Shown here one piece after another: positions 1 through 6,804 of a DNA stretch of 10,327 nucleotides. How positions within the stretch are numbered: the stretch's first letter is position 1; the number at the start of each line of letters is the position of its first letter. The stretch comes from Actinomycetota bacterium (GTDB lineage: Bacteria; Actinomycetota; Actinomycetes; Nanopelagicales; Nanopelagicaceae). The stretch is taken from contig WLGP01000017.1 of the NCBI GenBank assembly GCA_009703165.1, positions 1 to 10,327 of the forward strand, read 5' to 3'. The translations under genes were made by a program, and so were the position numbers. The notes beneath the pieces are model-generated. The model had not been told where the DNA came from. It saw only the letters and a list, made by a program, of their open reading frames with translations, and did not search any database.

Positions 1-902
1 CACTTGTGCACTCGCGTACTTCGCTTCTAGATAACTTCCTTACCGTACTGATTTTGGCTGCCACGTACTTCTTTATTCGCAAGAATTACATTGCAACGGC
101 AATCTTCTTAGGATTGGCACTTGGTACAAAATGGAGTGCTATCTACTTCCTTGCAATCTTTGGCCCAGTGGCTCTCTATCGCGCATTCACCCATCACACA
201 GGTCGCGATCTCATTAAACCGACTCTGTCACGAATTGCCACCTTTGGGCTACTTCCACTTGCAATCTATGTAACCTCTTGGGCAGGTTGGTTCCTCTCAG
301 ATCGCGGTTGGGGACGAGATCACTCAACAAATCCAATCGCATCATTTATCCACTATCACCAGCAGATGCTCAACTTCCATACTGGCTTAAGTGAGAAGCA
401 CACCTACGCAGCTAGTCCTTGGACCTGGTTGATTCAATCAAGGCCAACTTCCTTCTTCTACCAATCACCAAAGAGCTGCGGTGCACCTTCCTGTTCGCAA
501 GAAGTTCTTGCTATGGGAACACCGTTCTTATGGTGGGCAGGTGCAATCGCAGTCTTTGTAGTTATTGGTTTCTGGATTAAATCGATTGTGAAGCGACGTA
601 TGGAGCCAGCCTCAAATATCATCGTGATCGGTATGGCAGCTGGATATCTTCCATGGTTTGCATTTCAAGATCGCACAGTCTTCTCGTTTTACTCAATCAT
701 CTTCCAACCATTTGTAATCCTGGCAATTGCATACTGTGCGCGCTGGTTTATCTCGCAGAATATGCGATGGGGTCAGATTGCAAGCGTTACCTTTGCGCTA
801 TTGGTCTTCTTTAACTTTCTCTACTTCCTCCCAGTATTTGTGGGAGATGTCATGACATATGACGCCTGGTATGGGCGCATGTGGTTACCGAGCTGGATTT
901 AA
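1..902 (+). CDS. pmt: protein O-mannosyltransferase, C-terminal part (5' end outside window)
   Basis: Integral membrane enzyme of the GT39/PMT family. It transfers mannose from polyprenyl-phosphate-mannose to Ser/Thr of proteins crossing the membrane. The frame is open to the left edge (codon CTT at 3-5), so the GTG at 6 is an internal valine and not the start. About 298 residues are visible. They begin at the family segment SRTSLLDNFL that follows an early membrane helix, continue through GLALGTKWSA and the motif YVTSWAGWF, and then reach a periplasmic stretch (SRPTSFFYQ). The end has several hydrophobic helices with the C-terminal FLPVFVGDVMTYDAWYGRMW pattern seen in actinobacterial Pmt (Rv1002c type). 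The N-terminal catalytic acidic pair lies outside the window. The gene ends 6 bp from the convergent sepX stop, and no terminator hairpin is visible. Family assignment is strong; the substrate proteins are unknown. Confidence 0.9.
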   Translation, partial: LVHSRTSLLDNFLTVLILAATYFFIRKNYIATAIFLGLALGTKWSAIYFLAIFGPVALYRAFTHHTGRDLIKPTLSRIATFGLLPLAIYVTSWAGWFLSDRGWGRDHSTNPIASFIHYHQQMLNFHTGLSEKHTYAASPWTWLIQSRPTSFFYQSPKSCGAPSCSQEVLAMGTPFLWWAGAIAVFVVIGFWIKSIVKRRMEPASNIIVIGMAAGYLPWFAFQDRTVFSFYSIIFQPFVILAIAYCARWFISQNMRWGQIASVTFALLVFFNFLYFLPVFVGDVMTYDAWYGRMWLPSWI

Positions 903-908
903 GGTGCG

Positions 909-1661
909 TTACTGATTAGAGGCGCGATTATTGCGAAGGCGAGTGATCGCTTCTTCTGCAAGTTGCTGATCGAAGATCTCATCACGCGATGGTGATGTTG
1001 CTGCCAAGGCTTGGCGCTCAAGAAGTTCTTGCTCCTCGCTCCACTTACCTGGTTCAGTCAGATCGATAACGCGACGTGATGGAACTGCCTTTGCAGCATT
1101 TACATATGTAGGAACCGGAACGCTCTGTGGATCCCATTCACTTGCCGCCTTCTGACTTCCCTTAGGCAAGATTGTGACGCCAGTGGTCTCACGCTCTGCA
1201 AGTGGAATCCAATGTTCAGTAGTTGTTCGCGGTGCAACAACTTCTGCCAAATTGGTCGTGGAGATACCAGCATTGGTGCGATGAAGTTCGTCGCGGCGTC
1301 GCTTTGCAATCTTTTCAGTATTGGTCTCGTGGCGAACATGTGCAAGATAGAAGATAAATCCTGCAACAGGTAACAAGATGAGTGTGTATGTAACTGCTTG
1401 CATTACTGCACCTACCAATGTCAGTACGAATGATGTAACGATGAGTGAGAAGAAAAGTCGTCTGCGCGTCAATGTAAGTTCATGCGCGCGTATTCGATCT
1501 ACCTCTGAAAGTGGACTTACATTTCCGGCGACAACTTCAAGTGCGCTGCGATAGCGCTGGGCGCTCTTGCCGGTAAATTCATTACGGCTTTGAATCCAAC
1601 GTGGCAGAAAATAGGCAACCCACATGCCAATAATCGCCAGATAGATAATTCCAGAAGCCAT
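909..1661 (-). CDS. sepX: divisome membrane protein SepX/GlpR family
   Basis: A 250-residue membrane protein. One hydrophobic segment lies at the very N-terminus (about residues 4-20, followed by PRW). A basic/polar stretch (21-66) comes next, then a hairpin of two membrane segments (about 67-88 and 90-107) and a long hydrophilic C-terminal region. That region carries W(D)PQSVPVPTYV (176-187) followed by VIDLTEPGKW (198-207), a pattern I associate with actinobacterial SepX/GlpR. In Streptomyces SepX supports septum formation; in Corynebacterium GlpR is the membrane receptor for the gephyrin-like Glp. Here it sits downstream of glp and rimJ on the same strand, 68 bp after rimJ, consistent with that partnership. 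It seems shorter than the better-studied homologues (from memory). There is no good Shine-Dalgarno sequence before the ATG and a TAA lies in frame five codons upstream, so this is the only plausible ATG start. Confidence 0.85.
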   Translation of the reverse strand: MASGIIYLAIIGMWVAYFLPRWIQSRNEFTGKSAQRYRSALEVVAGNVSPLSEVDRIRAHELTLTRRRLFFSLIVTSFVLTLVGAVMQAVTYTLILLPVAGFIFYLAHVRHETNTEKIAKRRRDELHRTNAGISTTNLAEVVAPRTTTEHWIPLAERETTGVTILPKGSQKAASEWDPQSVPVPTYVNAAKAVPSRRVIDLTEPGKWSEEQELLERQALAATSPSRDEIFDQQLAEEAITRLRNNRASNQ

Positions 1662-1729
1662 GATGAGCCAAGATTAAGGGGTGAGCCCTTCACATCCGTG
1701 GATTTGCCCCTTGCTGACCAGCACTTTTT
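1662..1729 (-). promoter_or_regulatory. rimJ-sepX spacer with two competing stems
   Basis: Reading the minus strand, AAGGGG (1712-1707) and AAGGG (1690-1686) can each pair with the same CCCCTT (1681-1676), giving either a 25-nt loop or a tight 5-nt loop. The structure ends about 15 nt before the sepX ATG. TAATCT at 1676-1671 could also act as a -10 giving a near-leaderless sepX transcript, but I see no matching -35. This could be an RNA structure affecting sepX expression or a chance repeat. The pairing is seen in the sequence; the function is a guess. Confidence 0.25.
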
Positions 1730-2311
1730 TTACTCGACTGTTGGGTTCTCTTTCACATAACTGACATGGTCGCGCCACTGCCCATCGATATGTAAGTAAC
1801 GTGCACGCGTACCTTCAAGAATGTATCCGGCCTTCTCGGCGACTTTGCATGATGGCGCATTCTCTGGACGAATATTGATTTCAATACGGTGCAGGCCGAG
1901 CTGATCAAATCCAAAACGTGTAAGGATCTCAACGGCCCGCGTTGTATATCCACGGTTGGCATAATCCTGATCGATCCAATACCCGATATGGCCACCGCGA
2001 AGAGCCCCATAAATGACTCCCCCCAGCGTGATCTGGCCGATGAGGTTCGGTCCTTTCCAGATCACAAATGAGTATGAACGGCCGTTGCGGGCTTCTCGGT
2101 TAAAGGTTGCGATCATCGAAAAGTAGGAAGGTAGTTGCGGAGTTGAGGCGGCAGGGCCAGTCGTTACCCGCGGAAGAGTTGCCTCCCATTGTTGGAGCCA
2201 CTCACGATTTCGCCCACGCACTCGATTCCAACGCAGGCGATCGCGTAAACGCAATGGGCGAAGTTCTAGCTCGCCATCACTTAAGAGAATCGGCCACGAC
2301 TGTGCAGACAT
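1730..2311 (-). CDS. rimJ: RimJ/RimL-type GNAT N-acetyltransferase
   Basis: A 193-residue GNAT acetyltransferase that uses acetyl-CoA to acetylate an amino group, commonly a protein N-terminus in this subfamily. Visible landmarks are LELRPLRLRD (15-24), the strand-2 region VIWKGPNLIGQITL (83-96), and the acetyl-CoA motif A stretch GYWIDQDYANRGYTTRAV (110-127) with the N-R-G-Y loop. The C-terminal RPENAPSCKVAEKAGYILEG (148-167) is typical of RimJ/RimL proteins. The start ATG is 5 bp after the glp stop and has no Shine-Dalgarno sequence, so translation is probably coupled to glp. Its place between glp and sepX is a conserved actinobacterial arrangement. A division protein is therefore a tempting substrate, but nothing in the sequence shows which protein is acetylated. 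Confidence 0.88.
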   Translation of the reverse strand: MSAQSWPILLSDGELELRPLRLRDRLRWNRVRGRNREWLQQWEATLPRVTTGPAASTPQLPSYFSMIATFNREARNGRSYSFVIWKGPNLIGQITLGGVIYGALRGGHIGYWIDQDYANRGYTTRAVEILTRFGFDQLGLHRIEINIRPENAPSCKVAEKAGYILEGTRARYLHIDGQWRDHVSYVKENPTVE

Positions 2312-2316
2312 CGAAG

Positions 2317-3243
2317 TTAGATATATCGACGTTCGAGAACAACGACAGTGACATCGGCGCCAGCATCCAGGCTGGTAACACCTTCTGCGACTGCGATAAA
2401 TGCATTGGCATCAGAGAGGGTTGTCTGCTCATCTTGAGCCGATGAGTCTCCCTTGCCAAGAGGTGTCACTGACTTTCCATCCTCAGACAAGATTCCGCGG
2501 ACATAAGAGCGTTGACCTTCGATAGAGGTAATTGGCTTCTCTAACTTGGCCTTCACTGAAGGGCGATGAATTGTCGCAGCACCGAGCATGGTGCGAATCA
2601 TCGGGCGAACAAAGAGTTCAAATGAGATGTAGGCAGCGATTGGATCTCCTGGCAAGGTGACTACTGGAACCTTATCTGGACCGATCGTGCCGTAATTGTG
2701 GCGACCGCTAGATTCAATCGCTAAATCAATTGTGGTGATCTCACCGATTCCTGAAAGCGTGCGGGTGATGAGATCAAATGAATCGTCATGGCGTTCACCG
2801 CTGATGATGATTAAATCAGCGCGAACGAGTTGATCTTCAATGACATCTTTGAGCTCTTCTTCATCATCTGGAATTGTGTGAACTCGATATGCCACTGCCC
2901 CAGTTTCGCGAACTGCAGTAGTGAGCAGCCAAGAATTAGTTTCGTACTCTTCATCTGGGCCAAGTGTCTGACCTGGTTCGACCAGGTCAGGGCCGGCAGA
3001 GAGAACAACAACGCGTGGATGAGGACGAGTTGGAAGATGATCGCGACCGATTGATGCGGCAAGTCCGATCTGTGTTGAGCGAATACGGCTTCCCTCTTTG
3101 AGAACCAGGCGCTCACCGGCAAAGACATCTGCGGCAAGGGTTGCACCGTGTGCATCCAAGAGCGACATATCGAAGGGCTCAAGTGGTTGGCAGAGAGCCA
3201 ATAGGGATGAGAGAAACTCATCAACTCTTACATGCTCTGCCAT
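2317..3243 (-). CDS. glp: gephyrin-like Glp (MoeA superfamily), lacking domain II
   Basis: A MoeA/gephyrin-superfamily protein of 308 residues; the family is usually about 400. Residues 1-40 (VDEFLSSLLALCQPL, LLDAHGATLAADV) match the N-terminal part of domain I. The next residues, AGERLVLKEGSRIRSTQIGLAASIG (42-66), match the segment that normally comes about 100 residues later. All of domain II, including the usual FDNSxMDGYA motif, is absent. Domain III (about 76-220) keeps the fold but is altered: LSAGPDLVEPG (81-91) where the family has STGxELVxPG, SGERHDDSFD (148-157) for SGGVSVGxxD, and IESSGRHNYGTIG (176-188) for the (K)PGxPxxFG region. LPGDPIAAY (197-205) is close to the normal LPGNPxxA. 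Domain IV is about 228-306. In Corynebacterium Glp binds FtsZ and the receptor GlpR. The neighbouring sepX/glpR and the lost motifs favour a structural division role over molybdate insertion. Confidence 0.85.
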   Translation of the reverse strand: MAEHVRVDEFLSSLLALCQPLEPFDMSLLDAHGATLAADVFAGERLVLKEGSRIRSTQIGLAASIGRDHLPTRPHPRVVVLSAGPDLVEPGQTLGPDEEYETNSWLLTTAVRETGAVAYRVHTIPDDEEELKDVIEDQLVRADLIIISGERHDDSFDLITRTLSGIGEITTIDLAIESSGRHNYGTIGPDKVPVVTLPGDPIAAYISFELFVRPMIRTMLGAATIHRPSVKAKLEKPITSIEGQRSYVRGILSEDGKSVTPLGKGDSSAQDEQTTLSDANAFIAVAEGVTSLDAGADVTVVVLERRYI

Positions 3244-3286
3244 AATCTCACCATACTTGTTCGAGCTACTGAATTCGGGGATTGAC
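3244..3286. promoter_or_regulatory. divergent spacer between glp and fthC
   Basis: This 43-bp gap must serve both directions. For fthC, CATACT (3252-3257) is a possible -10, placing the transcript start near 3264, with a weak TTACAT (3228-3233) 18 bp upstream as a -35. GGGG at 3277-3280 is a plausible ribosome-binding element 6 nt before the GTG at 3287. No convincing hexamers were found for glp. In many actinobacteria galU occupies this position; there is no trace of it here. Confidence 0.35.
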
Positions 3287-3844
3287 GTGAACTTTCATAA
3301 TGAAAAGTCTGATCTCCGATTGAGATATCGCCGAGAACGTAGTGAACACTCTATAAATACTCCATTTTCATATCTTGTTGAGACAAAAGAGATTTCATCG
3401 GCACAGGTAATTGCCAGTTACATTTCATATGGTGATGAACCCAACACCCTAGAACTCAATCAAGAGATCATTAACTCTGGAAAAAAATTACTACTTCCGC
3501 GAATTACTGATCGCCATGGAAATCCTGGATTGGAGTGGGTGCAGTGGGATGGAGATCAAAGCAATCTCAAGGCTCGCGGAAAGATTCTGGAGCCGATCGG
3601 TGGCGCCGAAGAAGATTTAAATCAGATTGAAGTTGTTATCGTTCCAGCGCTACGCGTTGATCGCCGCGGTTATCGTCTGGGGCAAGGTGGTGGATATTAC
3701 GATCGCGCACTTCCACAGCTGCGTGCATGGAGCATTGCTCTCATCTTCCCTGAAGAGATATCCGGCGAGGATCTTCCACGTGAAGCACACGATATTCCAG
3801 TCAACGCTTATGCCACCTATGACATGGTCGTACGAATCAATTAA
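3287..3844 (+). CDS. fthC: 5-formyltetrahydrofolate cyclo-ligase
   Basis: ATP-dependent enzyme converting 5-formyl-THF to 5,10-methenyl-THF, a cytosolic salvage step of one-carbon metabolism. Starting at GTG 3287 gives 185 residues, the normal family length. It opens with KSDLRLRYRRER (7-18), the typical N-terminal basic helix. The ATP-binding motif GQGGGYYDR is at 132-140, preceded by IVPALRVDRRGYRL. The C-terminal EAHDIPVNAYAT pattern is also typical. The frame is open back to 3098, but that extension runs antisense through glp and resembles nothing. GTG 3287 has GGGG 6 nt upstream, so it was preferred; TTG at 3257 is the alternative. The stop overlaps the stop of the convergent acyl-CoA dehydrogenase gene. 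Confidence 0.9.
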   Translation: MNFHNEKSDLRLRYRRERSEHSINTPFSYLVETKEISSAQVIASYISYGDEPNTLELNQEIINSGKKLLLPRITDRHGNPGLEWVQWDGDQSNLKARGKILEPIGGAEEDLNQIEVVIVPALRVDRRGYRLGQGGGYYDRALPQLRAWSIALIFPEEISGEDLPREAHDIPVNAYATYDMVVRIN

Positions 3845-4983
3845 GGAAGATTGCGAGCCATCACAATTCGCTGAACCTGATTTGTTCCCTCGTAGATCTG
3901 TGTAAGTTTGGCATCACGCATCATGCGCTCAACTGGATAGTCAGAGACGTATCCGTATCCGCCAAGAACTTGAACAGCATCAGTGGTGACTCTCATTGCA
4001 ACATCGCTGGCAAATGCTTTGCTAGCTGCTGAGAAGAATTTGAGATCCTTATCGTTGCGCTCACTCTTTGCAGCTGCTGCATAGGTGAGTTGGCGTGCTG
4101 CCTCAATATTCATCGCCATATCAGCGAGCATGAATTGAATGCCTTGGAAATCAAAGATCTCTTTACCGAACTGCTTGCGCTCGTGTGAGTACTTCTCTGC
4201 TGCATCGAGAGCGCCTTGAGCAATACCTAGCGCTTGCGCTGCAATAGTGATGCGTGTGTGATCCAAGGTATCCATTGCGATAGAGAAACCTTTACCAACT
4301 TCACCGATACGACGATCATCTGCAATCTCAACGTTATCGAAATAAACCTCTCGTGTTGGTGACCCTCTAAAGCCCATCTTCTTCTCAGGTGCGCCGAATG
4401 AGATTCCTGGATCTGATTTTTCGACTATAAATGCAGTGATTCCCTTAGATCCCTTACTTGGATCAGTCTGAGTAATAACGGTATAGAACTCAGAGACTCC
4501 AGCATTTGAAATCCACTTCTTACTTCCGTTAAGAAGCCAACCAGCAGATGTCTTCTCTGCCTTTGTCTTTAACGCTGCAGCATCAGATCCGGCTTCAGAT
4601 TCCGAAAGGCAATACGAGAAACCTTTTCCCTTTGCGAGCTCTGGCAACCAACGACGCTTCTGGGCATCATCTCCACCCAGCATCAACGGCACTGAACCAA
4701 GTTTGTTGACGGCAGGAATAAGGGATGAGGCTCCGCAGACGCGAGCAACTTCTTCGATGATGAGAACGACAGCAAGTGCATCTGCACCTTCTCCACCGTA
4801 TTCCGCCGGAACATGTGCGGCGTGAAGATTTGCCTTGAGTAGCGCATCTGCTGCTTCCTGCGGATAGCGATGATCTTCATCGACAGCGTGAGCAAATGGA
4901 GCGATCTCTTTCTCAGCCAAAGCTCGCACGCTATCGCGCAGATCTTGGTATTCACTTGGCAGTGCAAATAGATCGCTACTCAT
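3841..4983 (-). CDS. acyl-CoA dehydrogenase, FadE25-like
   Basis: A 380-residue FAD-dependent acyl-CoA dehydrogenase, which makes trans-2-enoyl-CoA and passes electrons to electron-transfer flavoprotein. Seen: N-terminal helical domain with ALAEKEIAPFAHAVDE (21-36), YGGEGAD (62-68), the first family signature SESEAGSD (127-134), KWISNAG in the beta domain, and LDHTRITIAAQALGIAQGAL (240-259). The C-terminal signature GGYGYVSDYPVERMMRDAK precedes IYEGT, with the catalytic base Glu365 in the short/medium-chain position. The sequence recalls mycobacterial FadE25 (IPAVNKLG, FQGIQFMLADMAM). Chain-length preference cannot be read from sequence. The ATG directly follows the stop of ctaG (TAAATG), so it is translated as the last gene of the copC operon; AAGAGAAG at the end of ctaG can serve as its ribosome-binding site. 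Confidence 0.93.
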   Translation of the reverse strand: MSSDLFALPSEYQDLRDSVRALAEKEIAPFAHAVDEDHRYPQEAADALLKANLHAAHVPAEYGGEGADALAVVLIIEEVARVCGASSLIPAVNKLGSVPLMLGGDDAQKRRWLPELAKGKGFSYCLSESEAGSDAAALKTKAEKTSAGWLLNGSKKWISNAGVSEFYTVITQTDPSKGSKGITAFIVEKSDPGISFGAPEKKMGFRGSPTREVYFDNVEIADDRRIGEVGKGFSIAMDTLDHTRITIAAQALGIAQGALDAAEKYSHERKQFGKEIFDFQGIQFMLADMAMNIEAARQLTYAAAAKSERNDKDLKFFSAASKAFASDVAMRVTTDAVQVLGGYGYVSDYPVERMMRDAKLTQIYEGTNQVQRIVMARNLP

Positions 4984-6801
4984 TTACTTCTCTTTTCTTG
5001 TATTCAGTGATTGTAAATATGCGTTGTACTGAGCAAGTTCATCAGGTTCACCTAAAGCAGCCTTGCGCTCTTCATTGCGATCGATGCGACGACTCTCTTT
5101 CGCATCATCACGCATCCAAAGAATAAAGGTTGCGATCAAGGCAAGAATAATTGGTATTTCACCCATTGCCCAACTCCAGCTTCCGCCGGCCCGCTGGTCA
5201 TCCAGAAGTCCTGATCCCAGCCATGGAATGTTCTGCGAAGAGTAGAAGCCTCGATCGATCAGGGTAGATGTCGATAGCAAGGCAATAGAGAAGAAGGCGT
5301 GGATAGCCATCGCCGCAAAGAGGATGACAATTCGCACCAAGTGGTGAATGCGACGTGGGCTGGGATCTACGCCGATGACAATCATAAAGAAGAGGAAACC
5401 GGCGAGGATAAAGTGAATATTCATCACGAGATGGCCTGCATGGCTTGCCATCAAGATTCCAAATAGATCGGTGAAGTAGAGCAGGAAGAGCGAACCATCA
5501 AAGATGGCAAGGACAACGATGGGGTTGGTAATTACTGCTCCAAATCGTGAATGCAGAAGTGTAAGAAGTACTCCACGTGGTCCACGTTCTTCAGGAGTTC
5601 TACCTTGTGGCAAGGTGCGAAGTGCAAGAGTGATTGGAGCACCGAGAACTATTCCAATCGGTGCAATCATTCCCAAAGTCATATGCGCAACCATGTGATA
5701 TTCAAATGAATACTGCGCATAGACCCCGAGGCCGCCACTTGTTGCAAAATCCAATGCAGAGATACCAAGTGCGAAGGCAACGGTGCGACCGACAGGCCAA
5801 GCATCACCACGCTTCTTCAAGATAACAACACCCTTGATATAGAGAGCCACTGCAAAAACAAGTGCTCCAATAAAGAAGAGATCTGGTTCGTAAGCAAATA
5901 AAACATTGGTTAAGGTTGGAGCAGGTGGAATAACCGGATCAACAATGCGATCAGGGCTGGCATTGAGCGAGAGCCAGATACCCACTGCTGTGATCGCTGC
6001 CATCAGCACAACTTCTACCGAGATCAACCGCCCAAGGCCACGCCAATCAATCTTCTCTCGTAGCGCAATATTCTTGCGATGGAGATATCCCATGTAGAGA
6101 AGTACTGCGGTAATAATCGTTTTAAGTACTACAACGCGTGCATATGAGGTATCCCAGGCGTCGCGGAAATTCAAACGTGCCCATGCATTGATCAGACCGC
6201 TCAGTACAACAACAATCGCTGCCCAGAGAGCCATCACGCTAAAGCGAAGAATTGCTGGCTTTCGCTCTTCACCTTTGATGTAACTCAGCGCAAAGAGGCC
6301 ACCGACCCAGAGTGATAGCCCAACAATATGGAGAATCATCGAACCGGTCGCTAGCGCATGTGAACCGCCCGAAACTGAATGGCTCTCCAATGCTGGCGCT
6401 GCAATAGAGATGAGAGAGACGATAAGTAAGAAGAGGGTTGGTATGACGCGTGTGATGCGCAGGATAAGAAATCCCACAATGAAGGCGATGAGCATCTGTG
6501 CAAAGAGGTATCGGCCGAGGACAACTTGTGTCACAAAAGAACGGAGCGATGTGTAATCAAGGGCCTGCGTCAATCCTGTTCCCAAGATATCTGCCAGCGT
6601 TGCAGCTAAATAGAGAGCGCTGGAAGAAAACCAGACCAAGCCAATAGTCGATGCCTTTCTCCGTAAGGCCAATGCGCTCTGTGAAAGAGCGCCATCGTTA
6701 TTGATGAGGAGAAAACTCATCGCTAGAAGAAACCCCACCACCGCAAAGCTGGAGATGAAGGTGAGATATTTTGAAATCAGTAAGAGTGCGTCAAGCGCCA
6801 T
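4984..6801 (-). CDS. CopD / CtaG fusion (copper transport and cytochrome c oxidase assembly)
   Basis: A 605-residue polytopic membrane protein with two fused domains. The N-terminal half (about 1-280) is CopD-like, a predicted copper-import membrane domain. It has ESHSVSGGSHAL (139-150) followed by LHIVGLSLWVGGLFAL (157-172), keeping His141, His148 and His158. The C-terminal half (about 300-565) is caa3-type CtaG, linked to copper delivery to cytochrome c oxidase. It has YHMVAHMTLGMIAPIGIVLG (368-387), LALRTLPQG, HAGHLVMNIHFILAGFLFF (454-472) and IGVDPSPR, all with the expected histidines. It ends in a charged cytoplasmic tail (566-605). This fusion is common in actinobacteria. The gene starts 3 bp after the copC-like stop, with AAAGAGAAG upstream as ribosome-binding site, and runs directly into the acyl-CoA dehydrogenase gene. 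Its metal ligands look intact, unlike those of its copC neighbour. Confidence 0.93.
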   Translation of the reverse strand: MALDALLLISKYLTFISSFAVVGFLLAMSFLLINNDGALSQSALALRRKASTIGLVWFSSSALYLAATLADILGTGLTQALDYTSLRSFVTQVVLGRYLFAQMLIAFIVGFLILRITRVIPTLFLLIVSLISIAAPALESHSVSGGSHALATGSMILHIVGLSLWVGGLFALSYIKGEERKPAILRFSVMALWAAIVVVLSGLINAWARLNFRDAWDTSYARVVVLKTIITAVLLYMGYLHRKNIALREKIDWRGLGRLISVEVVLMAAITAVGIWLSLNASPDRIVDPVIPPAPTLTNVLFAYEPDLFFIGALVFAVALYIKGVVILKKRGDAWPVGRTVAFALGISALDFATSGGLGVYAQYSFEYHMVAHMTLGMIAPIGIVLGAPITLALRTLPQGRTPEERGPRGVLLTLLHSRFGAVITNPIVVLAIFDGSLFLLYFTDLFGILMASHAGHLVMNIHFILAGFLFFMIVIGVDPSPRRIHHLVRIVILFAAMAIHAFFSIALLSTSTLIDRGFYSSQNIPWLGSGLLDDQRAGGSWSWAMGEIPIILALIATFILWMRDDAKESRRIDRNEERKAALGEPDELAQYNAYLQSLNTRKEK

Positions 6802-6804
6802 ACA

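Noticed and set aside
2107..2445. Plus-strand frame spanning the rimJ/glp junction
   Set aside because: Antisense to two well-supported genes and without protein-like features.
2317..3243. Frameshift or pseudogene explanation for the short Glp
   Set aside because: The reading frame is continuous, the flanking domains are well kept, and domain II residues are not found in another frame or upstream.
3098..3286. N-terminal extension of 5-formyltetrahydrofolate cyclo-ligase
   Set aside because: It runs antisense through the start of glp, has no family similarity, and a GTG with GGGG upstream gives the normal protein length.
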